Shown piece by piece: positions 1-8,355 of a stretch of DNA of 22,655 nucleotides. Origin of the DNA: a virus; IMG/VR virus record IMGVR_UViG_3300046095_000293, positions 1 through 22,655 of that record. One strand, 5' to 3'. The stretch's first letter is position 1. The number at the start of each line of letters is the position of its first letter. The notes under the pieces were generated by a model that searched no databases, was not told the DNA's origin, and saw only the letters and a program-made list of their open reading frames with translations. The translations under genes were made by a program, and so were the position numbers.

Positions 1-236
1 GTAGAAGCGTGAGATGCGTGAGTTGCTAAATCTACAGGCTTTGCTTCTTTTGAAGCAGAATCGTCGGTAGAACTCTTTGAAGCTCCCTCAACGTGAGCTT
101 TCGCTCCCTTGCCGGTTCCTTTCCCTACATACTTCCAACCACCGTCGGTTTTGATATATTGGCGACCGCCGAATTCTTTCTTTGTTCCTATTGGAGTAGA
201 TACTCTTTTACCTGCTGGTTTTGATGTGTCTGACAT
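1..236 (-). CDS. Partial hypothetical protein downstream of portal (start present, C-terminus off the window)
   Basis: An open frame starts with ATG at 236 on the minus strand and runs off the left edge after about 78 codons. It begins MSDTSKPAGKRVSTPIGTKK and continues through a Gly/Lys-rich stretch (FGGRQYIKTDGGWKYVGKG), then a Ser/Ala/Lys-rich low-complexity tail. I do not recognise a catalytic motif in the visible part. It follows the portal gene and a 48-residue ORF, where tailed phages often carry a head maturation protease or minor head protein, so a structural role is plausible. That is inference from position only. Confidence 0.6.
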   Translation of the reverse strand, partial: MSDTSKPAGKRVSTPIGTKKEFGGRQYIKTDGGWKYVGKGTGKGAKAHVEGASKSSTDDSASKEAKPVDLATHASHAS

Positions 237-312
237 TGTTGCTGCGATGTTAAAGTTTAATTATTATACGATCCGTAACGCTTTGTTGTAATTAAATAAA
301 GATTGTGGTAGT

Positions 313-459
313 TTATGACAATCTGTGGGTGGTTCCAATTGGCATCTTTTTACCACCCTTTTCAAGATCTGTATCTTGCGCTTTCTCAAGTGGTTGATAG
401 CTTTGCGCTATCTGTGATTTGATCAATTCTCTGTGCTGTTGTGGTGTTAATTGCTCCAT
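313..459 (-). CDS. Small hypothetical protein (48 aa) after portal
   Basis: ATG at 459 opens a 48-residue frame beginning MEQLTPQQHRELIKSQI and ending with TAA at 313-315. It overlaps the last 13 bases of the portal gene, the same close packing seen elsewhere in the window, which argues for translational coupling. The protein is hydrophilic, with a likely N-terminal helix and no cysteine or membrane segment. I do not recognise it. It fills most of the space between portal and the partial gene at the left edge. Confidence 0.5.
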   Translation of the reverse strand: MEQLTPQQHRELIKSQIAQSYQPLEKAQDTDLEKGGKKMPIGTTHRLS

Positions 460-2123
460 GTCTCTTTATTTAAAAGTAATGCTAAATCGTCTTGTAAACT
501 CTTCATAAATGGGTTTTCTTCTTGATCATCACCGCCTTGATCTTCGTAAGGATTTTGATCATCTCCTTCTTCTGCAGCTTGATTACTCTCTTCTTGGCCT
601 TGTTGTGCCATTCCTTTAGCTTGTAGGAAAGTTGGATTAAGTACTACATCGCCATTTTCAATAGCAGGTAAATTCCTTTTCGCCCTCATCTCGTTGAGTG
701 TCATTATGTTGCTCACTAGCTTGATGTCGCGCTCTAATGCAAGTTCTTCGTCCTCTTCATCATCTATGCCAACGAACTTCAATTCATACCTAGGATCGAG
801 TGGTTGTATTACATATTTGTTTAGCCACTTCTCTGTTTTTTTGATTAGTGGTTTCAGTCCTTTAGACTTGCTGTATTGTAGTTTTTCTTTGGTTCCACCA
901 TCTCCCCCAAGACCACTTGGAGCTGCAGTTCCTTGCATTGGGAACCCTACTTCTGCAGGGTCAATCTTGTACATTGCGCACGAGATCTTGATCAAAAACT
1001 CTTGGAATTTAGCAAATTCCATATCTTTATTGTTCTGTCCTGTATTTATGAAGTCAAGCTTGTCGGCGTTAATCATTGGTATTTTATGCATATTCATGAC
1101 TCCTGACACTTGAGCCGTCCACTGTCTTCTGAAATCTTCAACTGTATTTGGATTGATGTTTCCTGAGTATTTCAAGATACCTTTAGGAGCTGATCCTACT
1201 CGGAAGAAGTTAGCGTTATAGCTGTCTGCATTCAGTATAGCAGTCACTGTTTGTATCATATCTTCAAGCTCACTTCGACCGTAGCCGTTAGTGTAGATGT
1301 TGCTTGATGGATTTCTTGTGCCAAAGCATAATTCCCAAGGGTAGAACTCTGCTATAACTCTCGCATCAATTACTTGAACGTATGATGGAGCGTATCCGCT
1401 TATTAGCACTTCGTTTTTAGAGTTGTCTTCTTCGTACGAGTCTGCTATTCTAAACGTCGCAGCATCTGTTGCGAAGAATTCGACTGGTTGACCTCCCCTA
1501 TTGCGAGGAACTTCAAACGTCGCTTGATCTAATGTTAATGAATCGTCTATTATCTTGCGTACAAAGTCGTCAAAGTCGTCAGCGTGCCAAGTGTTTTGAA
1601 TTGTACCACATTGCATCACAAACGCCATTAACTGCTCTATAGTTGCCTCTTCTTCTTTGGTTAATTTCTTTGTATTCGACGTTTCTTTGAATAGATATCC
1701 CTCTTTCTTTTGAATGATGAATCCAACTCCACTTTTACTGCTTTTAGGGGTGCAGAACGCTGACACTTGCTCTTTTCTTGTTTCAATAATTGATCGAACA
1801 ATATGTGTGCGAGACATAGCTCTTAACATTTCGTACGATATATTGAATGGCTTGTGCTTGTATCCTAAGGCACTTGATAAGTCGTTGGGATCTACAAGAA
1901 TGGATTTGAAGTCAATATCTTCTCTCGTTTTAATTGATTTGAGATATGTTTGAGCCTTCATAATCTCATTGACATCTGTCGAGTTGAGAGCTTTCTCTAT
2001 AGCAAGCTGTTGTTGTATCGTAGCAGCTTTGGAGAGATATATGGCTTGATCTAAATCTAATGGCTTTGGAACCATTAGATTAGATGTAACGCCTCTTCTA
2101 GTATGTATTTTGTTCTTTGCCAA
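447..2123 (-). CDS. Phage portal protein (HK97-type fold)
   Basis: The portal forms the dodecameric ring at the capsid vertex through which DNA is packaged and to which the tail attaches. The 558-residue length suits the family. Seen in the sequence: a mixed alpha/beta core, a central segment typical of portal stem regions (YGRSELEDMIQTVTAIL, about residues 280-300), a GNINPNTVEDFRRQW segment, and a helical stretch after an AEVGFP motif. The C-terminal tail is very acidic and Gln-rich (about residues 510-540). The start MAKNKIHTRR gives a basic N-terminus. It lies 28 bases after the 250-residue gene and about 11 kb from TerL, although the two are usually neighbours. Family assignment is by recognition of pattern, not by search. 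Confidence 0.82.
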   Translation of the reverse strand: MAKNKIHTRRGVTSNLMVPKPLDLDQAIYLSKAATIQQQLAIEKALNSTDVNEIMKAQTYLKSIKTREDIDFKSILVDPNDLSSALGYKHKPFNISYEMLRAMSRTHIVRSIIETRKEQVSAFCTPKSSKSGVGFIIQKKEGYLFKETSNTKKLTKEEEATIEQLMAFVMQCGTIQNTWHADDFDDFVRKIIDDSLTLDQATFEVPRNRGGQPVEFFATDAATFRIADSYEEDNSKNEVLISGYAPSYVQVIDARVIAEFYPWELCFGTRNPSSNIYTNGYGRSELEDMIQTVTAILNADSYNANFFRVGSAPKGILKYSGNINPNTVEDFRRQWTAQVSGVMNMHKIPMINADKLDFINTGQNNKDMEFAKFQEFLIKISCAMYKIDPAEVGFPMQGTAAPSGLGGDGGTKEKLQYSKSKGLKPLIKKTEKWLNKYVIQPLDPRYELKFVGIDDEEDEELALERDIKLVSNIMTLNEMRAKRNLPAIENGDVVLNPTFLQAKGMAQQGQEESNQAAEEGDDQNPYEDQGGDDQEENPFMKSLQDDLALLLNKETWSN

Positions 2124-2151
2124 AGTCGTGAAATTTTATGCAAATATCATC

Positions 2152-2904
2152 TTATTTTGACAATTGTTCACGCTTAGCTATCTCGCTTGTTAAGTTTTCC
2201 ATCTCTTTATCAATCAACTCTATCTGTTTCAAGTGATTAATTTTATGTCCTTCAAGCACCTTCAATCTCTCTTCGGCAGACAGAGTGATTTTAAACATAG
2301 TTTGGTGGCGGTTTTTAATCCCACCAACCCTAGTGGTACATAATTGAAACAGCTGTACTCCAATCATCATTTGAGTAGCCTCAGCAACAGTTCTAATTGA
2401 TGTCTTCTTAGTTATATTTTCAACTGAAAACCATCCATCTTTGAAGATCTCTTTAAGCTGAGAGGCGATCTTTACGTGATTGGCTTTGACTTCTGGGTCG
2501 TTGACATACGCTCTTGTAACCTCTTCTTGAGTAGGTTTTGGAGCAATCGGCTGCTTGTCGTCTTGGGCTTCTAGCTGCTTTACAAATTGCACATTCATCT
2601 CTACTGTTGACTGAAACTCTTGCAAGTAATTGTTAAACTGCTCATCACTACAATCGAAGATTTGTTGCACCTCTATCATATTGGAGTAGTCTTGATTCTC
2701 AAGACAGAGTAGTTTGAATTTATCGTCCTCCATATCTCTTACTACTCCTGGAAGCGATAGTAGAGCTTTCTGCCTATCCTCCATTACTTGCAGTGTGTTC
2801 GCTTCGTTGAACTCAGGTGAGTCTTCTACATTTGCAGGAAACTGTTCGCGCGTTTTAGCGTCTTTGGTCGATTTTGGTGTTGAAACACCTTTAGCTTTTG
2901 TCAT
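2152..2904 (-). CDS. Hypothetical protein with winged-helix-like middle and coiled-coil tail (250 aa)
   Basis: A 250-residue soluble protein. The first 30 residues are Lys/Thr/Ser-rich and probably disordered. Residues about 60-110 are acidic and helical. Residues about 150-205 contain helices and an ISVRTVAEATQMM-like stretch (here TSIRTVAEATQMM) followed by GGIKNRHQTMFKI, which could be a winged helix. The last 40 residues form a charged heptad-like helix (HLKQIELIDKEMENL). I do not recognise the family. It sits directly upstream of portal, where a scaffold, packaging accessory or regulatory protein could lie, but nothing in the sequence decides between these. Confidence 0.75.
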   Translation of the reverse strand: MTKAKGVSTPKSTKDAKTREQFPANVEDSPEFNEANTLQVMEDRQKALLSLPGVVRDMEDDKFKLLCLENQDYSNMIEVQQIFDCSDEQFNNYLQEFQSTVEMNVQFVKQLEAQDDKQPIAPKPTQEEVTRAYVNDPEVKANHVKIASQLKEIFKDGWFSVENITKKTSIRTVAEATQMMIGVQLFQLCTTRVGGIKNRHQTMFKITLSAEERLKVLEGHKINHLKQIELIDKEMENLTSEIAKREQLSK

Positions 2905-3025
2905 TTGTCGAATTGTTATTGTTATTTGATTTATTGCATTGACACTGCTTATACTGCTTAAAGCCGTTGACTAGCTTCGTAAAGACAAGAGGCTTACCAT
3001 ATATATTACAGGTCGAAGTGTACAT
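2891..3025 (-). CDS. Small Cys-containing protein, possible zinc knuckle (44 aa)
   Basis: ATG at 3025 opens a 44-codon frame 5 bases after the RNase H gene stops. It overlaps the start of the 250-residue gene by 14 bases. The product begins MYTSTCNIYGKPLVFTKLVN and has a later CQC pair, so three cysteines around a GKPLVF strand, then an Asn-rich tail. The layout suggests a small metal-binding protein, but a fourth ligand is not obvious. It occupies an otherwise empty 126-base gap, which supports it being real. No function can be assigned. Confidence 0.5.
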   Translation of the reverse strand: MYTSTCNIYGKPLVFTKLVNGFKQYKQCQCNKSNNNNNSTNDKS

Positions 3026-3030
3026 TTTTG

Positions 3031-3639
3031 TTACATTTTAATGATTTGATTGAGTTCAGCATCCCATACTTGATGCGACTCTCCTATTCCGGTGATTAAC
3101 GCGTCATATATTCGCTGTACTTTAATAAAATGATCTGAACGATATTCTATCCATTTATGATTAAGTTCGTTGTTCATTCCTCGTATTTCATACTTTCTCG
3201 ACTCGTTAGAGTTTAATCCCATCTTAGACAGCTCGTCCGCTTTTGTATTAAACTTTCTTGGCACCCATTGAATCTCAGGCACTTTCGCTGTCTCGTTGAA
3301 CTTTCTCGCTTTAGAAAAGTACTTGAGGAACTTATCTTCCTTGATTGACCAAATCATATTGAACTGGTTGGCAATCAACTGACTATCTCCGACTATTATA
3401 ATCTTCGCATCAAGATGTGTTTTGCGCAAATCTCCTGCCACTTCAAAAGCAAGGCATAGGGCCATCCACTCAGCAATATTGCTCGTTCCATCTTCTATTT
3501 CGTCCTCTACCAATGCAGCTCTACTCAACTCCTCTTGATAAACTCCTCCTACAAAAGCAGCTACTCCAATTCCCATTGGGCAGTCTTTATTCTTCGCGTT
3601 AGCACACGCTCCATCAAAGTGTATTTTGATTCTTTCCAT
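3031..3639 (-). CDS. RNase H (type HI-like) domain protein
   Basis: RNase H cleaves the RNA strand of RNA-DNA hybrids, which in a phage would remove primers or R-loops. The catalytic carboxylates are visible in order: D9 (HFDGAC), E57 (NIAEWMAL), D85 (VGDSQLI) and D135 (NTKADELS), with WVPR at 125-128 before the last one, as in the HI-like fold. The N-terminal 150 residues make up the domain; the remaining 50 residues are a short unassigned C-terminal extension. It lies 6 bases downstream of the DEDDh exonuclease, so the two probably share a transcript with the SF2 helicase. The start MERIKIHFDG places the first catalytic strand at the very N-terminus, as expected. Confidence 0.88.
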   Translation of the reverse strand: MERIKIHFDGACANAKNKDCPMGIGVAAFVGGVYQEELSRAALVEDEIEDGTSNIAEWMALCLAFEVAGDLRKTHLDAKIIIVGDSQLIANQFNMIWSIKEDKFLKYFSKARKFNETAKVPEIQWVPRKFNTKADELSKMGLNSNESRKYEIRGMNNELNHKWIEYRSDHFIKVQRIYDALITGIGESHQVWDAELNQIIKM

Positions 3640-3645
3640 AGTTAA

Positions 3646-4362
3646 TTATATTGGGAATTGAAAACCTTCTCTCTGTCCTTTGTGGTTCTCCTTATAGCTT
3701 GATCTCAAATTGACAATGCATCTTCTGAATACTTCCAATGTTGATAGTGTATCGTTCATTGCTCTGTGGGCGTTATTGAGATCTACTCCTAACTTATCCA
3801 CTAGTGTGGCTAATTTGAAGTTATCCATCTCTCCTTCTGCTTGAAACCAAGCCTTGCCAAGACTCCAAGTATCGAAGTATGACGGTTGAAAGTTGCCGTA
3901 ATGATCTCTTCTACCGTGAAGCACTCTTTCAAGCTCTTTTTGATAGTCTGTCTTAGTGCCTAGAAATCCGTAGTACATTAAGTGTGTGAGAAAAGCTATA
4001 TCGAACTGTGCATTGTGTCCGATCAGTATCGGTCTTAGTCCTGCGTTCTTCTCTTGTCGAGTATTAGCTTGTTCCATCATTGCGATAGTCTGTTCTGCAA
4101 CCAATCTTATCGGTTGTCCTTCTGCTTCGGCCATCTCTTTAGATATTCCACTAACTTTCTCAGCTCGAGGATCGTAAATCAAAGTGTCGTCGTATGGTTG
4201 AATCAAACTTTGATAACTTGAGATCGTCTCTAACTTATCTCCGGTGATTGATATCAATGCAATCTCTGTTACTGGATTTTTTACACTCTCAACCCCTCCT
4301 GTTTCAAAGTCGAATGCAATGAAATTATTTGGGCTTTGCGGTGCTCTTTTGAAGTTACTCAT
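3646..4362 (-). CDS. DEDDh-family 3'-5' exonuclease (DnaQ-like)
   Basis: A 238-residue protein with the three Exo motifs of the DnaQ/RNase T family. Exo I is AFDFETGG (D18, E20), Exo II is GHNAQFDIAFL (D121) and Exo III is HRAMNDT (H199, D204), so it belongs to the DEDDh subgroup, which uses two metal ions to remove nucleotides from 3' ends. No polymerase domain is attached, so it is a free-standing proofreading or nucleic-acid-trimming enzyme. Its start overlaps the 87-residue gene by 8 bases and RNase H follows after 6 bases. The substrate (DNA or RNA) cannot be decided from the motifs. Confidence 0.88.
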   Translation of the reverse strand: MSNFKRAPQSPNNFIAFDFETGGVESVKNPVTEIALISITGDKLETISSYQSLIQPYDDTLIYDPRAEKVSGISKEMAEAEGQPIRLVAEQTIAMMEQANTRQEKNAGLRPILIGHNAQFDIAFLTHLMYYGFLGTKTDYQKELERVLHGRRDHYGNFQPSYFDTWSLGKAWFQAEGEMDNFKLATLVDKLGVDLNNAHRAMNDTLSTLEVFRRCIVNLRSSYKENHKGQREGFQFPI

Positions 4363-4618
4363 TAACGATTTCTACTTTAAGGGATGAGTAATCAGTGTAA
4401 GCTACATCTGAAAGTGTTAGCAATTTGAGTGGTCCTAATTTAGAGATGCGAATATACTGCCCTCCATATTGCTTTGGAATACGCTGCTTATTTGCCCAAT
4501 CGTGAATGTCTGCTTTGGAAAAAGAAGTTCCATTGTTCTTTTGACTGTATTGTTTTTTTATGTGCTCAACAAGAGTTTCTACTGTAAATTCGTTGCTCTT
4601 CAATAATAGCTTTGCCAT
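4355..4618 (-). CDS. Small hypothetical protein (87 aa), possible helix-turn-helix
   Basis: An 87-residue protein beginning MAKLLLKSNEFTVETLVEHIK. The middle (SFSKADIHDWANKQRIPKQYGG) looks like a helix-turn-helix in which a second helix is followed by a basic turn, and the C-terminus is predicted beta. It overlaps the exonuclease start by 8 bases. A near-consensus TAATTTTG box (minus strand, about 4642-4649) lies upstream of it, but without a well placed TTG, so I do not call a promoter there. No family recognised. Confidence 0.65.
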   Translation of the reverse strand: MAKLLLKSNEFTVETLVEHIKKQYSQKNNGTSFSKADIHDWANKQRIPKQYGGQYIRISKLGPLKLLTLSDVAYTDYSSLKVEIVNE

Positions 4619-4662
4619 TGGTTATGTTTTTAATTTGCTGCAAAATTACAACTTTTTTATGT

Positions 4663-6681
4663 TTAGTTTTGATTCTCAACCTCTATTCCATTATCCCACT
4701 CTTTTTTAACAAGCTCATATACTTTATCCCCCTTAACGTATTTCTTTTCGTCTGTAGAGAATGCATACACTCGCTCATCTTTCCCTGTTACCTCGTTCTT
4801 TTTCCAAGATGTGTGTTTTCTTAAATGTAGGGTGATTGTATTATGATGACCGTTGATCTTTTTTGAAGGAATGTCAATCGCCAAGATAGATCCTTTCCAT
4901 TCGTAGTTGGTTTCTTTAAAGTAGTCAGTGTAAGTTACTGGTTTCTTGAGATTAAACCTTTTACCCTCTTTGGCCCAATCCTCAATCGACCGCTTCCATT
5001 GATCTTCTTTCATCTTTTCCTCAGCTCTTCTGAATTTATCTAAGTTGATTTTAGACTTCTCAAGATCTGTTATCTGCTCGAAAAGCTCAAATACTTGTTG
5101 GTGCAACTTTACTCCTCCTTTTCGTATAGTTCTATTCACTATACCATTGAACTCTGCTATCTCATAGAATTCTACTGCTGTCTCTCTCGAGAAGCTTGAA
5201 TTCATCTCTGCATAAATGCGTTTACGATCTTGATCTACTTTAAGTTCAACCCTATTGCCCCAACGCCCTTTGTCTGTAGTTTTGTTATACTTGAATGACA
5301 CTGCGATAGCTTTGTGCAGTTGCTCTTTTGTGTAATTAAACTTCTCTGCACTCTTTTTAGTGTCAACTATCAAGTTGAGCATCGCCTCAAAGATGTTGTC
5401 GATCTTGGTTTGAATATCAACGTTGATCTGTTCAGCTCTCTCTTTACCATCTTGTAGATTGGCAAGATATTCATCAGGAGACATCTCTACTACCTCTCCG
5501 AAGAAAAGATCAAGATCATCTGTAAGTTTGCCTTCTTTTGTTCTTCCAAAGATTTTGTTTCCTTGCCTCAATCCATTTGGATCGATTTCCGGGTTTAGTG
5601 ACCAGTGCTTTGGAGTACCGATAGTTCCATATTCTCCTGTCCAACCGCAGCAGTCAAGTAATATAAAGTAATCGTTCACTCCATCAGGTCTCATTCCTCT
5701 TCCAACAATCTGCATAAATAATGTTAGTGATTTGGTTGGACGAGCCCCTATGATACATCCTGCAGAAGGCAAATCTACGCCCTCTGTGATCATTTCTACA
5801 TTGATAAGTATTTGAGCATCTCCTGACTCGAATCGGCTGTATGCAGTTGTTATTTGCTCTTCTGTCATATCGCTATCCACTCTTGATACTTTGCCTTCGT
5901 AGCCATTATCTTGGAATACTGTTTGAAGATCTTTAGCGTGTGCTTTATCTACTGCAAATACAATCGTTTGACGCCCTTCTCCATACTGAATGTATTGACC
6001 AACCACATAGTTCAAGAACTTTGGTTTTCTCATATAGTTTGACAATGCAGTGATTTGATAGTCGTTAGCAACTTCTTTCACTTCTTCTTTCAATACCTCA
6101 AGTTCGATCGGACTTATAATCGTTTTGCATTTTTGTAGGAATCCTAGTTTAGTGAGCGACGCAATGTCTTGTTGGCTTGTCACCATAAACTGGAAGTGCT
6201 TATCTAAACGCTTTTTATCCTTTCTATATGGCGTTGCATCTACTCCTAATAATCTGTGGTTAGGGTGCTTCTCTACCAATGCATCAAGTACTTTGTCGTA
6301 TGACGCCGTTCTACTATGACGAGCCTCGTCGATGATCACTTTATTCCACTCTCTATCAAGAAGCATCTCTAATCGTGCGTCTTTTACAGCTGTTCTGATT
6401 GATACAATGATAATATTGCTGTCTAAGTTCTCTTGAAGAGTTCCTGCCAATACTCCTGCTTTAATGCTGATTGAGCTCAAGTGATCTCTTAACTGCATTA
6501 ATAGCTTTCTTTTATGGGCGAAGATCAAGATCTGCTCTTTTTTGTAGTCGTTGATGATCGACGAAAGCACTATACTTTTCCCTCCTCCTGTTGGAAGTTG
6601 ATATAGTACTGATCTATTTTCGATCCAAGCTGCTTCGATCGCTTTTTTGTCTTCTTGTTGATATGGTCTTAACTGTAGCAT
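4663..6681 (-). CDS. Superfamily 2 DEAD/DEAH-like helicase
   Basis: A 672-residue ATP-dependent nucleic-acid helicase of the type common in phage replication or recombination modules. Seen in order: Q-like motif LRPYQQE (4-10), Walker A PTGGGKS (30-36), a DEAR version of the DEAD box followed by His (118-122), motif III GVDATPYR (146-153), then the second RecA domain with an EGVDLPSAG segment and motif VI QIVGRGMRPDG. The last roughly 250 residues have no recognised fold and may hold an accessory DNA-binding domain (several WK/KW-rich segments). DEAR in place of DEAH is a mild variant. It starts 6 bases after the 139-residue gene, in the transcript expected from promoter P1. Confidence 0.9.
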   Translation of the reverse strand: MLQLRPYQQEDKKAIEAAWIENRSVLYQLPTGGGKSIVLSSIINDYKKEQILIFAHKRKLLMQLRDHLSSISIKAGVLAGTLQENLDSNIIIVSIRTAVKDARLEMLLDREWNKVIIDEARHSRTASYDKVLDALVEKHPNHRLLGVDATPYRKDKKRLDKHFQFMVTSQQDIASLTKLGFLQKCKTIISPIELEVLKEEVKEVANDYQITALSNYMRKPKFLNYVVGQYIQYGEGRQTIVFAVDKAHAKDLQTVFQDNGYEGKVSRVDSDMTEEQITTAYSRFESGDAQILINVEMITEGVDLPSAGCIIGARPTKSLTLFMQIVGRGMRPDGVNDYFILLDCCGWTGEYGTIGTPKHWSLNPEIDPNGLRQGNKIFGRTKEGKLTDDLDLFFGEVVEMSPDEYLANLQDGKERAEQINVDIQTKIDNIFEAMLNLIVDTKKSAEKFNYTKEQLHKAIAVSFKYNKTTDKGRWGNRVELKVDQDRKRIYAEMNSSFSRETAVEFYEIAEFNGIVNRTIRKGGVKLHQQVFELFEQITDLEKSKINLDKFRRAEEKMKEDQWKRSIEDWAKEGKRFNLKKPVTYTDYFKETNYEWKGSILAIDIPSKKINGHHNTITLHLRKHTSWKKNEVTGKDERVYAFSTDEKKYVKGDKVYELVKKEWDNGIEVENQN

Positions 6682-6687
6682 GATTTC

Positions 6688-7107
6688 TTAGTTTGAGGTT
6701 TGCCAAGGATATGATTGTTTCTTTTCTTGGAATGCGTCTTCAAAGTTGTACGTTCCATCTACTGCTAACGTCACTACTGCGTCTGCTCTATTAGCAAGAT
6801 CGATAACGTGCCTTTCGATGTCTTTTTGTGTAAGCTCACATAGACACGCGTGTAGATAGCATTTGCCTGGTTTTGCAATGTGAAGATGTGTGCAATATAC
6901 TTGTCCGTCAGTTTTGAAGTAGTCTGCATTACATCCCACTGAAATGAAGTATTGAACTCCATTTACCTCTTTCATATATGACTGAGCCATTTGGTCCCAT
7001 AAGCGGATCTTATCCATTGCAGTCACTACTGCGCCATCGAAGATTTGAACGTCATCAAGCATATCTGTATATCCTTGCTTTTTCAAAAGTGTTTTGAACG
7101 ATTTCAT
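6688..7107 (-). CDS. Hypothetical Cys/His-containing protein (139 aa), first gene after promoter P1
   Basis: A 139-residue protein with no family I recognise. A central region carries several cysteines and histidines (VGCNADYF, YCTHLHIAKPGKCYLHACLCE, about residues 57-91), which could bind a metal ion. The C-terminal part has a VVTLAVDGTYNFEDAF strand-helix pattern. It is the first gene downstream of P1 and is followed after 6 bases by the SF2 helicase, suggesting a job linked to it. That link is inferred from position only. Confidence 0.7.
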   Translation of the reverse strand: MKSFKTLLKKQGYTDMLDDVQIFDGAVVTAMDKIRLWDQMAQSYMKEVNGVQYFISVGCNADYFKTDGQVYCTHLHIAKPGKCYLHACLCELTQKDIERHVIDLANRADAVVTLAVDGTYNFEDAFQEKKQSYPWQTSN

Positions 7108-7118
7108 AATTGTATCTT

Positions 7119-7406
7119 TTAGATTATGGCATAAAGATACTGTACTACTTTCGATCTAGCAACAAAAGTATGTGTTTGTTTTAACTTTCTCGCTGACCAA
7201 TCTGTAAACACCTCGAATTGCTGGTTGTCTTTCAAAGTGACTACTCTACACTTTCTATTATTGAACGCTGAAATCTGTCCAACTTTAATAGAAGCGATCT
7301 CACCGACTTGTTTATAGTTATCTGTATTAAATCTCTCGTCAGAGTGTTGCATTGAGTAGAACGCTCCTTTTGGTGTTTGAACGATTGATGTGATAGTCTT
7401 TTTCAT
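7119..7406 (-). CDS. Small hypothetical protein (95 aa)
   Basis: A 95-residue protein beginning MKKTITSIVQTPKGAFYSMQ, predicted mostly beta strands with a KVGQISAFNNRKCRVVTLKDNQQFEVF core, which resembles a small barrel but is not a family I can name. Its start shares one base with the stop of the 170-residue gene (TAATG). The last 15 codons (to YLYAII) lie over promoter P1, so its 3' end doubles as regulatory DNA for the next block. Confidence 0.65.
   Translation of the reverse strand: MKKTITSIVQTPKGAFYSMQHSDERFNTDNYKQVGEIASIKVGQISAFNNRKCRVVTLKDNQQFEVFTDWSARKLKQTHTFVARSKVVQYLYAII
7123..7162 (-). promoter_or_regulatory. Promoter P1 (Bacteroidetes-type, phage promoter family)
   Basis: On the minus strand TTG (7162-7160) is followed after exactly 20 bases by TATCTTTA (7139-7132), three bases, then CATAAT (7128-7123). 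ACATAC lies just upstream, around 7170-7175. The same arrangement recurs at P2 and P4, and in variant form at P3 and P5. It fits the Bacteroidetes pattern TTG-N19/20-TAnnTTTG apart from the final base. It sits inside the end of the 95-residue gene and 16 bases before the 6688-7107 start. Confidence 0.7.
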
Positions 7407-7918
7407 TATGCTTTTTGTTTAATTTGTGATACTAATCTTTGAACGTATGAAGCATTTGCTCCTATCTCCTTTGCGATTGCTGACGGAGAAGTTACTCCTC
7501 TACTCATACACGCTTTAACTTGATCTAATCGACTGAGCGTTGCGTCCGAAGTGATCTGCTCGACGTTGAGCTTCACTTCATATATTGGTACAACTGAGAT
7601 CGTCGCTTTGACCACTTTCGATGTGCTTTTACTATAGTCGACTTCTCCATTAGCGTCAGGCTCGGGGAGAGTGATTTGCTCTACCATTATTGTGCGACAT
7701 TGTGGCATTTCGTCGCGAACTTCTATCTTTTTGCACGGATTAAGAAGATATTCTACCCACGTTGGGTTCATTTCGATAAATCTCTCCATATACTTAGCGC
7801 CCTGCTCAGTTAGTGGATTCCAATCAGGGAACGTTGAGTGCAGTTTGTAGATTGCAATGTCGTCTTGATACAGCACATTGTCGACTCTTTTATATACTGA
7901 GTTTGGATTGTATTTCAT
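7406..7918 (-). CDS. Hypothetical protein with C-terminal helix-turn-helix (170 aa)
   Basis: The first 120 residues are not recognised. The last 45 residues (LSRLDQVKACMSRGVTSPSA, then IAKEIGANASYVQRLVSQIK) form a typical helix-turn-helix as seen in small DNA-binding or sigma-like region 4 domains, with ANASYVQRLVSQ as the candidate recognition helix. The start overlaps the preceding gene by 4 bases. A DNA-binding regulatory role is inferred; its target is unknown. Confidence 0.7.
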   Translation of the reverse strand: MKYNPNSVYKRVDNVLYQDDIAIYKLHSTFPDWNPLTEQGAKYMERFIEMNPTWVEYLLNPCKKIEVRDEMPQCRTIMVEQITLPEPDANGEVDYSKSTSKVVKATISVVPIYEVKLNVEQITSDATLSRLDQVKACMSRGVTSPSAIAKEIGANASYVQRLVSQIKQKA

Positions 7919-8355
7919 AGCGTTATTAGTTTGATTTTATTTATTGATTTTTCAGCTCGCTTTAATCTAGCTTTTCGATTGCGCTCTCTTCTCATATCCT
8001 CTTTTTTAGCAGCTTGTATATCTTCTATTGTAAGAGGAGACATAGAGAAGAATAAAAGATCTTGATTCTTCGCGTTGATGTTAAAATTTCTTTGTTGTAG
8101 TTCTTTGGGAAATTCAAATCGGTAATAATATTCTACCTCCTCTCCCCTTAACCATACAGTATAGGGGATTGGTTTTGAGATTTTGATTTGCTTAATCGAC
8201 TGCTTTAAAGCTGTTGGAAGCTTTGATAACTTAGTTAAACCTATAAAGCAGGTTCTATCCTCTCTATTCCAATGTAGTTTGAGGTTATCTTGCGGTATGC
8301 GCAGCATCTTAGATAAATACCATATCACTCTCTCTTTTACAGCCGCCTCTTTCAT
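7915..8355 (-). CDS. Hypothetical basic protein (146 aa)
   Basis: A 146-residue protein beginning MKEAAVKERVIWYLSKML. The N-terminal half is mixed alpha/beta with Trp, Tyr and Arg residues. The last 35 residues are strongly basic (RRERNRKARLKRAEKSINKIK) and probably a nucleic-acid-binding helix. Overlaps of 4 bases on both sides (ATGA type) tie it into one translationally coupled run. No family recognised. Confidence 0.65.
   Translation of the reverse strand: MKEAAVKERVIWYLSKMLRIPQDNLKLHWNREDRTCFIGLTKLSKLPTALKQSIKQIKISKPIPYTVWLRGEEVEYYYRFEFPKELQQRNFNINAKNQDLLFFSMSPLTIEDIQAAKKEDMRRERNRKARLKRAEKSINKIKLITL

Noticed and set aside
109-291. A 60-codon plus-strand ORF
   Set aside because: It is the antisense of the partial minus-strand gene 1-236, whose reading is more protein-like and fits the uniform leftward direction.
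694-1113. A 139-codon plus-strand ORF within portal
   Set aside because: Ser/Leu-rich shadow of the portal gene, with no start context or domain.
4636-4662. Promoter with TAATTTTG before the 87-residue gene
   Set aside because: The -7 box matches the host consensus but the nearest TTG is 28 bases upstream, and the CATAAT element is absent.
6774-6962. A 62-codon minus-strand ORF
   Set aside because: Fully inside the 139-residue gene in another frame.
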